From Arcobacter venerupis (GTDB taxonomy: Bacteria > Campylobacterota > Campylobacteria > Campylobacterales > Arcobacteraceae), in contig NZ_CP053840.1 in NCBI RefSeq assembly GCF_013201665.1, positions 2,356,001 to 2,420,000 of the forward strand: a DNA stretch of 64,000 nucleotides, written 5' to 3'. Below the pieces are notes generated by a model. That model was not told the origin of the DNA and made no database searches. It worked only from the letters and a program-made list of their open reading frames with translations. Position numbers and translations under genes: made by a program. How positions within the stretch are numbered: the first letter of the stretch is position 1; each line of letters opens with the position of its first letter. Below, piece by piece: positions 9,637 through 17,479 of the stretch.

Positions 9637-11027
9637 TTTATAACTCCTTTAGCGTTTATAGATTTAATATAAGCTGCAAGTGCATCTTTTTCAGCTTCAG
9701 TTCCAACAAATGGAGGCATATAAGGTGTTCCACCACCTGGAAGATTATTTAGTCTATTTCTAATAGCATCATGTGACCAACCAGCTGTTAATCCTTTTAG
9801 TCCATTAATACCATTATTAGTGTGACAGATACGACACTCTATTTGAAAAATTGATTTCCCAACTTCCAGAATATTTGATTTATCTTCTTTTACAACTTTT
9901 TTATCTTCATCTAAAAAAACTGCGTGTTTTAAAATACCAACTTTATTTAAATATGGTACATCTGTAGTTCTAATTCCATTTGAATACATATAGTTATAAA
10001 TTAAGAATGGTTTTCGTATAAACTCTCTTACTCTTTCTTCATATCCCCAAAGAATCAAAAATCCTGCAACCATTAAACTAGCTGCAATATAAGGCATTCT
10101 TTTTGGTGAAAAATATGCAATAATAGTTGTAATAACGATTGAACCACCAACTCCAATAGCCATAAGATACATTAAATCAAATCTATCTTCAAAAGCTCTT
10201 GTCATAACAGCTGTTGGAATCATAGCAAGCGCAGCTGCTGGGATTTCTGTGTAATACCAATAACCAAAAACTGCACTTAAAGGAACAGTTATCATCATAA
10301 TTCCTGCTAAAAACTTAACAAGTCTAGCTTTTGCTTCTTTATCTTCTTCATTTTTTGAAAAAGTTGCAATTATCCAAGTCCACATGATTGCAAGAGCTGC
10401 TGCAAAAGCAATAGATGTAAATGTTCTAAAAGCAAGTGATGGCCACCAAGTTGGATTAAATAAAGCATTGTTGTAGTTTACATTCCCAGGGTAAACTTCA
10501 GGGTCAACCCAAGGTTGTCCATCAAAATTTGGAGTAAGCATAAATGCTAAAATAGCCGTAATAATAGCCATTGTTAACCAAGAAGAAATGGCATAATAAA
10601 CACCGATTCTTACAGTTTTTGCTCTTCCTTCAACACTTGTTTGATTTTTCTTCCAACTCATAAATAGTAAAAGTAAAAGTACAACTTCAAAGTTAAATAC
10701 AATCCACTCTATAAACCATTTCCAGAAAAACACTCTAATTAATCCACCAATTGCATTCGGACTTAAAATATTCGCATGTATCCACATACCAACACCTGTT
10801 AATGCTCCAACTGAAGTAGAAATAATAAAGAAAACCATAACAACTTTAAATGTTAAATTATATGCTGCCATATCGTTCTTTTTATTTGCCCACCAAGCCA
10901 TTGCTGCAAGTACTACAGATCCACCAACTGCTCCTCCATGAGATACAAAAACATGTATAATCGCATTTATTGCCATTAACATTCTTTGACCTATAAAAGG
11001 CATCTCAAAAATGGGGTAATCAAACAT
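9633..11027 (-). CDS. Cytochrome bd-like membrane subunit (CydA-like) with C-terminal cytochrome c
   Basis: First gene of the oxidase-like operon. N-terminal helices read GQRMLMAINAIIHVFVSHGG, resembling the CydA helix that carries the haem b595 His, followed by a Glu-bearing helix (WKWFIEWIVFNFE) like the CydA Glu99/107 helix. The position matching CydA His186 appears to be Arg (SLAFRTFTSIAF). The C-terminal domain has CRICHTNNG and a Met in PPFVGT/GTPYMPP, typical of small cytochromes c. No long Q-loop is seen. The ATG at 11025-11027 has GGAGG at the right distance; an upstream in-frame TTG at 11033 is too close to it. Likely a terminal oxidase or related O2/NO-active complex; substrate unknown. 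Confidence 0.6.
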   Translation of the reverse strand: MFDYPIFEMPFIGQRMLMAINAIIHVFVSHGGAVGGSVVLAAMAWWANKKNDMAAYNLTFKVVMVFFIISTSVGALTGVGMWIHANILSPNAIGGLIRVFFWKWFIEWIVFNFEVVLLLLLFMSWKKNQTSVEGRAKTVRIGVYYAISSWLTMAIITAILAFMLTPNFDGQPWVDPEVYPGNVNYNNALFNPTWWPSLAFRTFTSIAFAAALAIMWTWIIATFSKNEEDKEAKARLVKFLAGIMMITVPLSAVFGYWYYTEIPAAALAMIPTAVMTRAFEDRFDLMYLMAIGVGGSIVITTIIAYFSPKRMPYIAASLMVAGFLILWGYEERVREFIRKPFLIYNYMYSNGIRTTDVPYLNKVGILKHAVFLDEDKKVVKEDKSNILEVGKSIFQIECRICHTNNGINGLKGLTAGWSHDAIRNRLNNLPGGGTPYMPPFVGTEAEKDALAAYIKSINAKGVIK

Positions 11028-11135
11028 ACCCAAATCCTCCCTATATTTTTATTTGCTTATGCAGCTGCTATTTTAATGCTACTTTGTTAATTGTTCGTTT
11101 GTGAAATTTTTATTATTTTAAGAGGATTAAGAAGT

Positions 11136-11801
11136 TTATTTGATATTTATTTTATAACCATTTACACGGCTTGAGCTTATAATATCATTACCTAAAAGTT
11201 GTCTAATTTTATGAATATGAAAACGAATTACTCCCATTTTAGAGTTGCTATTTGCAGGATATGCTCCTTTTTCTAAACTTTGCGTTGAGACATAATATCC
11301 TCTGAATTTTAATAGATAATCTAATATTAATAAAGCTTTATCTCCTAATATTATTTCATCTTTATTTTTTAATACTTTTTTACTAAAAATTTCATATTTA
11401 GTATTTTCTTTTAAAACTATAGAATCTGTATATACTTTATATTGTCTTCTAATAAGAGCTTTTATTCTTAAAAGTATTTCATCTTCATCTATATTTCTAA
11501 TTACGCACTCATCACAGCCAGATAAAAAAGAGGGTTTTATTATATTTGGAATTGAAGCAATTACCATTTTCATTGTAATATCTTTATAATCATTTAAAAG
11601 CTTAATTAGTTGAAATCTTGGAAGTGATTTTTCATTAATATTTATTAAATATAAATCATATAAATTATTATAGATACACTCCAAAAACTCATTGTTATTA
11701 CAGCAAATATCCACATAAAAATCATTACTTTCTAAAATTTCAATAATTTGAGAGATTGAACTATCATTACTTTCTAAGACTAAAATTTTTACAGCTTTCA
11801 A
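11136..11801 (-). CDS. Orphan OmpR-family regulator with degenerate receiver
   Basis: About 221 residues: a receiver-like domain (1-120) and an OmpR/PhoB winged helix (about 130-220; VIRFHIHKIRQLLG and SRVNGYKINIK are typical). The segment that normally carries the phospho-acceptor Asp reads DLYLININEKS, so Asp is replaced by Asn, and the Lys-Pro pair is missing. Phosphorylation control is therefore unlikely, as in the epsilonproteobacterial HP1043/CosR-type atypical regulators. No kinase gene is adjacent. A GGAG sits 6 nt before a TTG at 11801, preferred here over an upstream TTG at 11813 that overlaps that site. It lies upstream of the bd-like operon on the same strand. Confidence 0.8.
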   Translation of the reverse strand: MKAVKILVLESNDSSISQIIEILESNDFYVDICCNNNEFLECIYNNLYDLYLININEKSLPRFQLIKLLNDYKDITMKMVIASIPNIIKPSFLSGCDECVIRNIDEDEILLRIKALIRRQYKVYTDSIVLKENTKYEIFSKKVLKNKDEIILGDKALLILDYLLKFRGYYVSTQSLEKGAYPANSNSKMGVIRFHIHKIRQLLGNDIISSSRVNGYKINIK

Positions 11802-11902
11802 TATTTTCTCCAATTTTACAATGGGAACATTTTAGAGAATATCTATTAATTATCTGTTAGTTTAATAGGATATAATTCATAAATTTATTTAAAAGAAACC
11901 AA

Positions 11903-12457
11903 ATGATAAAACAAGCACACAAAAATAATATCTCAAATATTTCAACTCTGATTTTAGATGCAATTCATAATATTGCAAATACACTAACAGGTGAAGATGA
12001 AAAATCAAAAATATTAGAAACTTTAGACTCATATATAATGATGGATATAAATAGATTAAGTTATAAAAATATTTGGCTTTACGAAATAGAAAATCAAACA
12101 GTAGGATTAATCCTAGCTTACAATTCAAATGATGTAAAAAAGTTGGATGAGCCAATTTTAGAACATCTAAAATCTAAAAATATTTTCCTAGACTCTTTTG
12201 ATAAAGAGTGTTTTGAAAATGAGTTTTATATTGATACAGTTAGTGTTAATGAAAATTTTCAAGGAAAAGGAATAGCAAAAGAGTTATTTGTTTTTATTGA
12301 AAAAAAAGCTAAAGAGTTAGGATTTGAAAAAGTCTCACTTTTAGTGGATTTAGAAAATCCAAAAGCTCTAGCTTTATATGAAAAAATAGGATTTAAAAAG
12401 AATACTATTTTAGAAGTATCAAAACATCAATATCATCACATGATAAAGATGCTTTGA
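11903..12457 (+). CDS. GNAT family N-acetyltransferase
   Basis: 184 residues with a GNAT fold. The acetyl-CoA loop is seen in VSVNENFQGKGIAKELFVFIE (Q-x-x-G-x-G/A). The C-terminal signature ENPKALALYEKIGFKK is typical of the RimI-like group. The acceptor substrate is unknown. A candidate -10 (ATATAAT, ending at 11877) lies about 25 nt upstream of the ATG; the ribosome site is weak (AAAAGAAACC). The gene converges on the NicO-type permease with only 7 bp between stop codons. Confidence 0.85.
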   Translation: MIKQAHKNNISNISTLILDAIHNIANTLTGEDEKSKILETLDSYIMMDINRLSYKNIWLYEIENQTVGLILAYNSNDVKKLDEPILEHLKSKNIFLDSFDKECFENEFYIDTVSVNENFQGKGIAKELFVFIEKKAKELGFEKVSLLVDLENPKALALYEKIGFKKNTILEVSKHQYHHMIKML

Positions 12458-12464
12458 TAAAAAA

Positions 12465-13934
12465 TTAGAATTTATTAGCATTTAAAAATAACAATAATCC
12501 CAAAACAAACATAAAAATTGGTGAACCTATTTCTAATATATTTACCAATTTTGTTGATTTACGAGATGCCTTATTTAAAGAAACTCCTAAAAATGAAGAT
12601 AAAAAAATCACAAATGCCATTCCAAAACTAATACTAATACTTGCAAGTATAACTGCAAAATATGTTTTTAATAAAAAGGCATAAACAAAAAGTAAAACAG
12701 TACCTGGACAAGGAATTATTCCAGCTGTTAGAACAAAAATTAAATCTTGTCTCTTAGTTCTAATAGGTTTAATTACAGGTATATTTGAAGCTGCTTTTAC
12801 AAAGTTCATATTTGAAGAAACTGCTGTGAAATTTGTAGTTTTTAAATCCACACTACAACAACAACCACATGATTTTTTGCTCAACTTTCTATATAAAATA
12901 TAAATTGCAAGTAGCATAATAATCAAGGCTGAAAAACTTGTAATATAAGAAACTGAATCTTGCATAAATCTATTTAAAACACTTTGTAAAACAAAAACTG
13001 AAAATAAAACTATTCCTAAAGCCCCAAGAATATGAACAAATGCCGTAGCAAGAGAAATTATTAAAGCTTGAAAAACAGAGCTTTTTTGAGAACTAAAATA
13101 TGAAAATGCCAAAGCTTTTCCATGACCAGGTCCAAAAGCATGAATAACTCCATATAAAAAAGAGGCCATTAATAAAAAGAATAAGGCAGATTTATCTTCA
13201 CCTTTTTGAATTGCTATTAAATATTTTTTTATATTTTGTGTAAATTTTTCTAAAATATTTTGAGTTTGGATTTGAGTATTTACAGGAGTTTGTGACTCTT
13301 TATTTTCTACTTTTTCTTCAACTTTTTTTATTTCAGGTGTTACAATTTCTGCTTTTGGTGCGTCTTCTTGTTCTGGCAATTGTGGAGCATCTATTTGAAA
13401 ACTCACATCATTTATATTTGAAGTTTCTATAATTTTATAAGGTATACTCATTAACTGTTTATTAGGATTAAAAACTATATCAAAATAATTTTGATCATCT
13501 ACAATTTTTATTTGTAAAATATTTTTATCATAAATCTTATAGTTTAAATCAATATTATAAGTAAAACTCAAAGTTGAGTTTTTATAATTCATTTTAAAAT
13601 CTTTAACTTCATAATCATTTGATTTTGAGTCTATTTGTTTACCATAAGAAATAGCTGTAATAAAATGTTTTTGTTCTAAATAATCAACCAAAGATGCTTG
13701 AATTAAAACTAGCTCTTTTTCATTAAAACTTCCATCTAAATTTGTATCATAAATTTGCATTAACTGTTTTGTAAAATCATCTGCAAAAGTCCAGTTTATT
13801 CTCAAAGTTTTGATATATTCTTTATCTGCTTTGATTTGTGTGTCAACGTGTGTTTTTGGAGTTATCATAGAACATAAAGAACATCCAAAAAGAATAGTTG
13901 TAAAAAGTAATAAACTTAAAATAAATTTTATCAT
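12465..13934 (-). CDS. DUF1007-NicO fusion, putative metal permease
   Basis: 489 residues. The N-terminal half (about 1-170) is a secreted DUF1007-type domain beginning with a Cys-rich signal region (FGCSLCSM). A Lys/Glu-rich linker (about 190-230) follows, then a NicO/RcnA-type six-helix permease (about 245-485) with HAFGPGHGKALAFSY, the hallmark of the Ni/Co transporter family. A loop carries SCGCCCSVD, a likely metal-binding cysteine cluster. DUF1007 and NicO are often adjacent separate genes; here they are fused. The ATG overlaps the upstream metal-binding protein gene by 4 bp. Zinc is suggested by the neighbours; direction and metal are inferred. Confidence 0.8.
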   Translation of the reverse strand: MIKFILSLLLFTTILFGCSLCSMITPKTHVDTQIKADKEYIKTLRINWTFADDFTKQLMQIYDTNLDGSFNEKELVLIQASLVDYLEQKHFITAISYGKQIDSKSNDYEVKDFKMNYKNSTLSFTYNIDLNYKIYDKNILQIKIVDDQNYFDIVFNPNKQLMSIPYKIIETSNINDVSFQIDAPQLPEQEDAPKAEIVTPEIKKVEEKVENKESQTPVNTQIQTQNILEKFTQNIKKYLIAIQKGEDKSALFFLLMASFLYGVIHAFGPGHGKALAFSYFSSQKSSVFQALIISLATAFVHILGALGIVLFSVFVLQSVLNRFMQDSVSYITSFSALIIMLLAIYILYRKLSKKSCGCCCSVDLKTTNFTAVSSNMNFVKAASNIPVIKPIRTKRQDLIFVLTAGIIPCPGTVLLFVYAFLLKTYFAVILASISISFGMAFVIFLSSFLGVSLNKASRKSTKLVNILEIGSPIFMFVLGLLLFLNANKF

Positions 13935-14785
13935 TTATAACTATTTACTATTTGATTTGCTGTATCTAACATACTTTGTTCCCAATCTTGAGATAGAGGA
14001 TCTATTTCAAAAATATTTGCTTTAATATTTTTTGAAATTGCTTTTGCACTTTTTTGTGAAAATTGTGGTGAAACAAAGATAATTTTTATATTATGTTCTT
14101 TTGCTTTTTGAATTAGTTGAACCAATTCACTAGGTTTTGGCTCTTTGCCCTCAATTTCAATAGAAATTTCTTCTAAATTATATCTTTTAGCAAAATATCC
14201 CCAAGATGGATGAAATACCATAAATGGTTTTTCTTTGTACGGATTTAAAATTATTTTAATATTCTCATTTAAAACATCAAGCTCTTTTAAAAATTCTTCA
14301 TAATTTTTTTTATAAAAATCTGCATTAGAAGAATCAATTTTAATCATTGTTTCATAGATATTTTTTGCCTGAGTTTTTACTAAAATAGGATCTAACCAAA
14401 CATGTGGATCCAAACCTGAATGATCATGCCCTTCTTCTTCATGATGATGTTCATCTTCTACCATTTGCATTTTATCAATTCCATTTGTAGCATCTACAAA
14501 AAGAGTATTTTGAGCGTTTTGTTTAAATTTATCCAACCAAGCTTGCTCAAAAGAGACTCCCGTATAAAAATAAACTTTTGAAGCAACTAATGATTTCATT
14601 TGTGAAGATTTTGGTTCATAAGTATGTGGAGAAGCACCTGGTTTTACCATAACATTTATTTCATATTTATCTTTAACTATTTTTTCAACAAAATATTTCT
14701 GAGGTAAAATACTTACAGATAATTCTGGTTTTGAAGCGTATAAAAATGAAATTAAAAATATAAAGATTAATACAATTTTTTTCAA
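13931..14785 (-). CDS. Zinc/manganese-type ABC substrate-binding protein, ZnuA-like
   Basis: About 284-residue periplasmic cluster A-I metal-binding protein: signal peptide (MKKIVLIFIFLISFLYA), VKPGASPHTYEPKSSQ with the first His ligand, an acidic His-rich loop (EDEHHHEEEGHDHSG) typical of ZnuA, LDPHVWLDP with the second ligand, and FHPSWGYFAKRY with the third. The start is the TTG at 14785, preceded by AGGA at a spacing of 7, which yields a proper signal peptide. Two palindromes sit upstream (14807-14867). No ZnuB/ZnuC genes are adjacent; instead it is coupled by a 4-bp overlap to the NicO-type permease. Confidence 0.88.
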   Translation of the reverse strand: MKKIVLIFIFLISFLYASKPELSVSILPQKYFVEKIVKDKYEINVMVKPGASPHTYEPKSSQMKSLVASKVYFYTGVSFEQAWLDKFKQNAQNTLFVDATNGIDKMQMVEDEHHHEEEGHDHSGLDPHVWLDPILVKTQAKNIYETMIKIDSSNADFYKKNYEEFLKELDVLNENIKIILNPYKEKPFMVFHPSWGYFAKRYNLEEISIEIEGKEPKPSELVQLIQKAKEHNIKIIFVSPQFSQKSAKAISKNIKANIFEIDPLSQDWEQSMLDTANQIVNSYK

Positions 14786-14806
14786 TATAAATTCCTGATT
14801 TTTTTT

Positions 14807-14821
14807 TGCAACCTTGTTGCA
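14807..14821. promoter_or_regulatory. Palindrome TGCAAC-N3-GTTGCA, candidate metal-repressor operator
   Basis: A perfect 6-3-6 inverted repeat lies just upstream of the ZnuA-like gene (TTG at 14785) and in the divergent promoter region shared with the Fur-family gene at 14905. A second, near-identical site is at 14853-14867. The likely binder is the adjacent Fur/Zur-type repressor. The assignment comes from symmetry and position. Confidence 0.55.
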
Positions 14822-14852
14822 GTTTGGCAATTCTAATTAATTTTCTCTTTAT

Positions 14853-14867
14853 CGCAACTTAGTTGTA
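14853..14867. promoter_or_regulatory. Second operator-like palindrome GCAAC-N3-GTTGT
   Basis: CGCAACTTAGTTGTA repeats the design of the palindrome at 14807-14821. It lies about 25 bp upstream of the TATAAT (14892-14897) that serves the Fur-family gene. Two copies in one divergent promoter suggest joint repression of both sides. Confidence 0.5.
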
Positions 14868-14891
14868 AAAGTAAATTTAAAAATAAATTGC

Positions 14892-14904
14892 TATAATAAA
14901 TACT
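14892..14904 (+). promoter_or_regulatory. Extended -10 giving a probably leaderless fur-family mRNA
   Basis: TTGCTATAAT ends at 14897, only 7 nt before the ATG at 14905. With normal -10 to start-site spacing, transcription would begin at the start codon. No ribosome site precedes this ATG. Confidence 0.45.
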
Positions 14905-15285
14905 ATGGATAAAATAACAAACTTAACAAACATTACAAATATCAAGCTAACAAGTGCTAGAAAATCAATTTTAGAACTGTTGATTAGTTCTAATAAACCT
15001 TTATCGTATGAAGATATGAAAGATAGTATTTCAATGGATAAGGCAACTTTTTATAGAAATATAACTATTTTTGAAGAAGAAAATCTAATTAGTTCTTTTG
15101 AATCAAATGACAAAAAAAGATATTTTGAAATCAAAAAAACTCAACATTCACATTTTATTTGTTCTTCATGTTCAAAAATTGAGTGTATTCATGAAAAATT
15201 GGACTTTTTTCTACCTGAATATAAAATTGAGAATATCATCATAAAAGGTATTTGTAAAAATTGTTTACTCAAGGAAAACATATGA
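14905..15285 (+). CDS. Fur-family transcriptional regulator, probably Zur-like
   Basis: 126-residue Fur-type repressor: winged helix with SARKSILELLISSNKPLSYEDM and DKATFYRNITIFEEENLI, then a metal-sensing dimerisation domain with HSHFICSSCSKIECI and a C-terminal CKNCLL pair, forming a four-Cys structural zinc site. Divergence from a ZnuA-like protein and palindromes between the two suggest a Zur role rather than Fur. The gene overlaps nhaA by 4 bp. Metal identity is inferred from the neighbours. Confidence 0.85.
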   Translation: MDKITNLTNITNIKLTSARKSILELLISSNKPLSYEDMKDSISMDKATFYRNITIFEEENLISSFESNDKKRYFEIKKTQHSHFICSSCSKIECIHEKLDFFLPEYKIENIIIKGICKNCLLKENI

Positions 15286-16562
15286 TTAAGAAATTTTTAT
15301 TATTAGAAGATTTCATTTCAAAAGAAGCATTAAGTGGTATTTTACTCTTTCTTGCAACTGTTGCTGCTGTTATAGTTGCAAATTCAAGTTTAGGTCAAGC
15401 CTATTATGATTTATGGCATATGCAACTTGGAATGACCTTAGGAGAAAAATCAATCTCTATGAGTTTAACTTATTGGATTGATGATGGCCTTATGGCACTA
15501 TTCTTTTTAATGGTTGGGCTTGAGATAAAAAGAGAAATGGTAATAGGTGAACTTTCATCTGTTTCAAAAGCTGCTTTTCCAATTATTGCAGCTATTGGAG
15601 GGATGGTAGTTCCAGCACTAATTTATGTTGCTTTAAATACAGATAATCCATTAGGATTTGGTATTCCAATGGCTACAGATATTGCTTTTGCTCTTGGAAT
15701 TTTAATGTTATTAGGAACAAGAGTAAACCCAGCACTTAAACTTTTTTTAGTTGCACTTGCAGTTGTTGATGATTTAGGAGCTGTTTTAGTTGTTGCCACT
15801 GTTTATACAAGTGAAATAAAAGTTGAATATTTTTTACATGCTGGTGTTACTTATGCTCTAATTTGGCTTTTAAATTATTTAGGTGTAAAAAAGCTTTTAC
15901 CTTATTTAATTTTAGGTATTTTCTTATGGATTTTTATCCATGAAATTGGAATTCATGCAACAATTGCTGGAGTTTTATTAGCTTTTGCAATTCCTATTAG
16001 CTCAAAAATGAATGAAGATAGATTTATTGAAAAAACGAGAAATTCGCTGGATAAATTTGAAAGAAACATAGATGATGTTCCTATTTTGAATCATCATCAA
16101 ATTAATGCTCTTGAAAAAATTGCACACAGTTATGATAAGGTTCAAAATCCACTTGTAAAATTAGAACATAATCTTCATGGTTTATCTGCCTTTTTTATTA
16201 TGCCTTTATTTGCATTTTCAAATGCAGGTGTATTAATAGATTTTTCAACAATATCAGCAAATATGATGATAGTTTTAGGAGTAGTTTTGGGATTAATTCT
16301 TGGAAAACCAATCGGTATTTTTGGATTTACTTTCTTAGCTACAAAAATTGGAATCATTAAAAAACCAGATGATATTTCATGGTATGATGTAGTTGCAGTT
16401 GGTTTTTTAGGTGGTATTGGTTTTACAATGTCAATTTTTATCACTCATCTTGCATTTACAGATGAAACAGTTATTGCAGCAGTTAAATTAGGAGTTTTTG
16501 CAGCTTCTTTTATTGCAGCTATTATTGGAGTAATTCTTATTATGTTAAAGAAAAAAGCTTAA
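15282..16562 (+). CDS. nhaA: Na+/H+ antiporter NhaA
   Basis: About 426-residue inner-membrane antiporter that exchanges Na+ (or Li+) out for H+ in. The unwound helix motif MATDIAFALG and the ion-site aspartates in LAVVDDLGAVLVV match the NhaA catalytic Asp133/163/164 of E. coli. A charged cytoplasmic insertion (about residues 240-290, KMNEDRFIEKTRN onward) makes it longer than E. coli NhaA, as is common in Campylobacterota. The ATG at 15282 has AAGGA 6 nt upstream; it overlaps the preceding repressor gene by 4 bp (ATGA), suggesting co-transcription. An in-frame upstream codon at 15261 lacks a ribosome site. Confidence 0.95.
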   Translation: MIKKFLLLEDFISKEALSGILLFLATVAAVIVANSSLGQAYYDLWHMQLGMTLGEKSISMSLTYWIDDGLMALFFLMVGLEIKREMVIGELSSVSKAAFPIIAAIGGMVVPALIYVALNTDNPLGFGIPMATDIAFALGILMLLGTRVNPALKLFLVALAVVDDLGAVLVVATVYTSEIKVEYFLHAGVTYALIWLLNYLGVKKLLPYLILGIFLWIFIHEIGIHATIAGVLLAFAIPISSKMNEDRFIEKTRNSLDKFERNIDDVPILNHHQINALEKIAHSYDKVQNPLVKLEHNLHGLSAFFIMPLFAFSNAGVLIDFSTISANMMIVLGVVLGLILGKPIGIFGFTFLATKIGIIKKPDDISWYDVVAVGFLGGIGFTMSIFITHLAFTDETVIAAVKLGVFAASFIAAIIGVILIMLKKKA

Positions 16563-16623
16563 ATGCTTTTTTCTTTTTACTAAAATAATACACTTATTAT
16601 ATTTTTTTAAACTATTACTTTGA

Positions 16624-16635
16624 TATAATCTTTTA
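16624..16635 (+). promoter_or_regulatory. Extended -10 TTTGATATAAT directly before the start codon
   Basis: TATAAT (16624-16629), preceded by TTTGA, ends 6 nt before the ATG at 16636, and no ribosome site is present. This predicts a leaderless mRNA. The paralogous gene at 23153 has the same arrangement. Confidence 0.45.
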
Positions 16636-17427
16636 ATGACTAAATTATTAAAAAATACGCTTTTTGAAAATGTAAAACATCTAAATGAAAACTTCTCAAA
16701 ACACTACCATGATACCTATACTATTGGAATCACATATAATGGAGTTATAAAAACATATAACTCAAATAGAAGTTTAGATTTTTACAAATATTCAATTAGA
16801 GTAAATAATCCAAATGAAGTTCATAGTGGAGTTTCACAAGATTGGTCTCATTCAAATTTTTATCCAACTATTGAGCTTTTAAGCGATTTATATGAACAAA
16901 TATTTTTTGAAAAAAAAGTTCCATATTTTGAAAACTATATTATAAATGACAAATTTTTATTTCTTAAATTTCATAACTTCTTTGACTCTTTTTTCAAAAA
17001 AGAAAATGATATGATTATTGAGTCAAATCTTATTGATGCTTTATCTTATTTAATCATAAATTTCACTTCTTATACAAAAGTTTATGACAAAATGTTTGAG
17101 AATAAAATTGTTTTGAAAAAATCATTAGAGCTAATAAATGACTGTATAGATGAAAATATTAGTCTTGATAAATTAGCAGATAACTGTAATCTTAGCAAAT
17201 ACCATTTTTTACGTGTTTTCAAAAAAGAGATGGGTTTAACACCTCACTCATTTATAATAAATGAACGATTAAATAGAGCAAATCATTTAATACAAAAGGG
17301 TAAAACAATTAGTGAAGCTTGTATGTTAGTTGGTTTTAATGACCAATCTCATTTTACAAGAAATTTCAAAAAATATTTTGGTTACACTCCTAGTTTATTT
17401 CAAAAAAATAGCAATATTATTCTATAA
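16636..17427 (+). CDS. AraC-family transcriptional regulator, copy 1
   Basis: 263 residues. The N-terminal cupin-like sensing domain (about 1-150) has HYHDTYTIGITYNG and VNNPNEVHSG. The C-terminal AraC double helix-turn-helix (about 165-258) has ISLDKLADNCNLSKYHFLRV and GFNDQSHFTRNFKKYFGYTP. The DMT exporter 52 bp downstream on the same strand is the likely target. A second copy of this regulator-exporter pair occurs at 23153-24882, with closely similar proteins. This subfamily often controls a neighbouring EamA/RhtB-type exporter and senses its substrate, so an amino-acid-like effector is plausible. Confidence 0.9.
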   Translation: MTKLLKNTLFENVKHLNENFSKHYHDTYTIGITYNGVIKTYNSNRSLDFYKYSIRVNNPNEVHSGVSQDWSHSNFYPTIELLSDLYEQIFFEKKVPYFENYIINDKFLFLKFHNFFDSFFKKENDMIIESNLIDALSYLIINFTSYTKVYDKMFENKIVLKKSLELINDCIDENISLDKLADNCNLSKYHFLRVFKKEMGLTPHSFIINERLNRANHLIQKGKTISEACMLVGFNDQSHFTRNFKKYFGYTPSLFQKNSNIIL

Positions 17428-17479
17428 ATAATTACGTATTTTTAATACTATTCCACCATATTATTACAAAAGATTTTAA

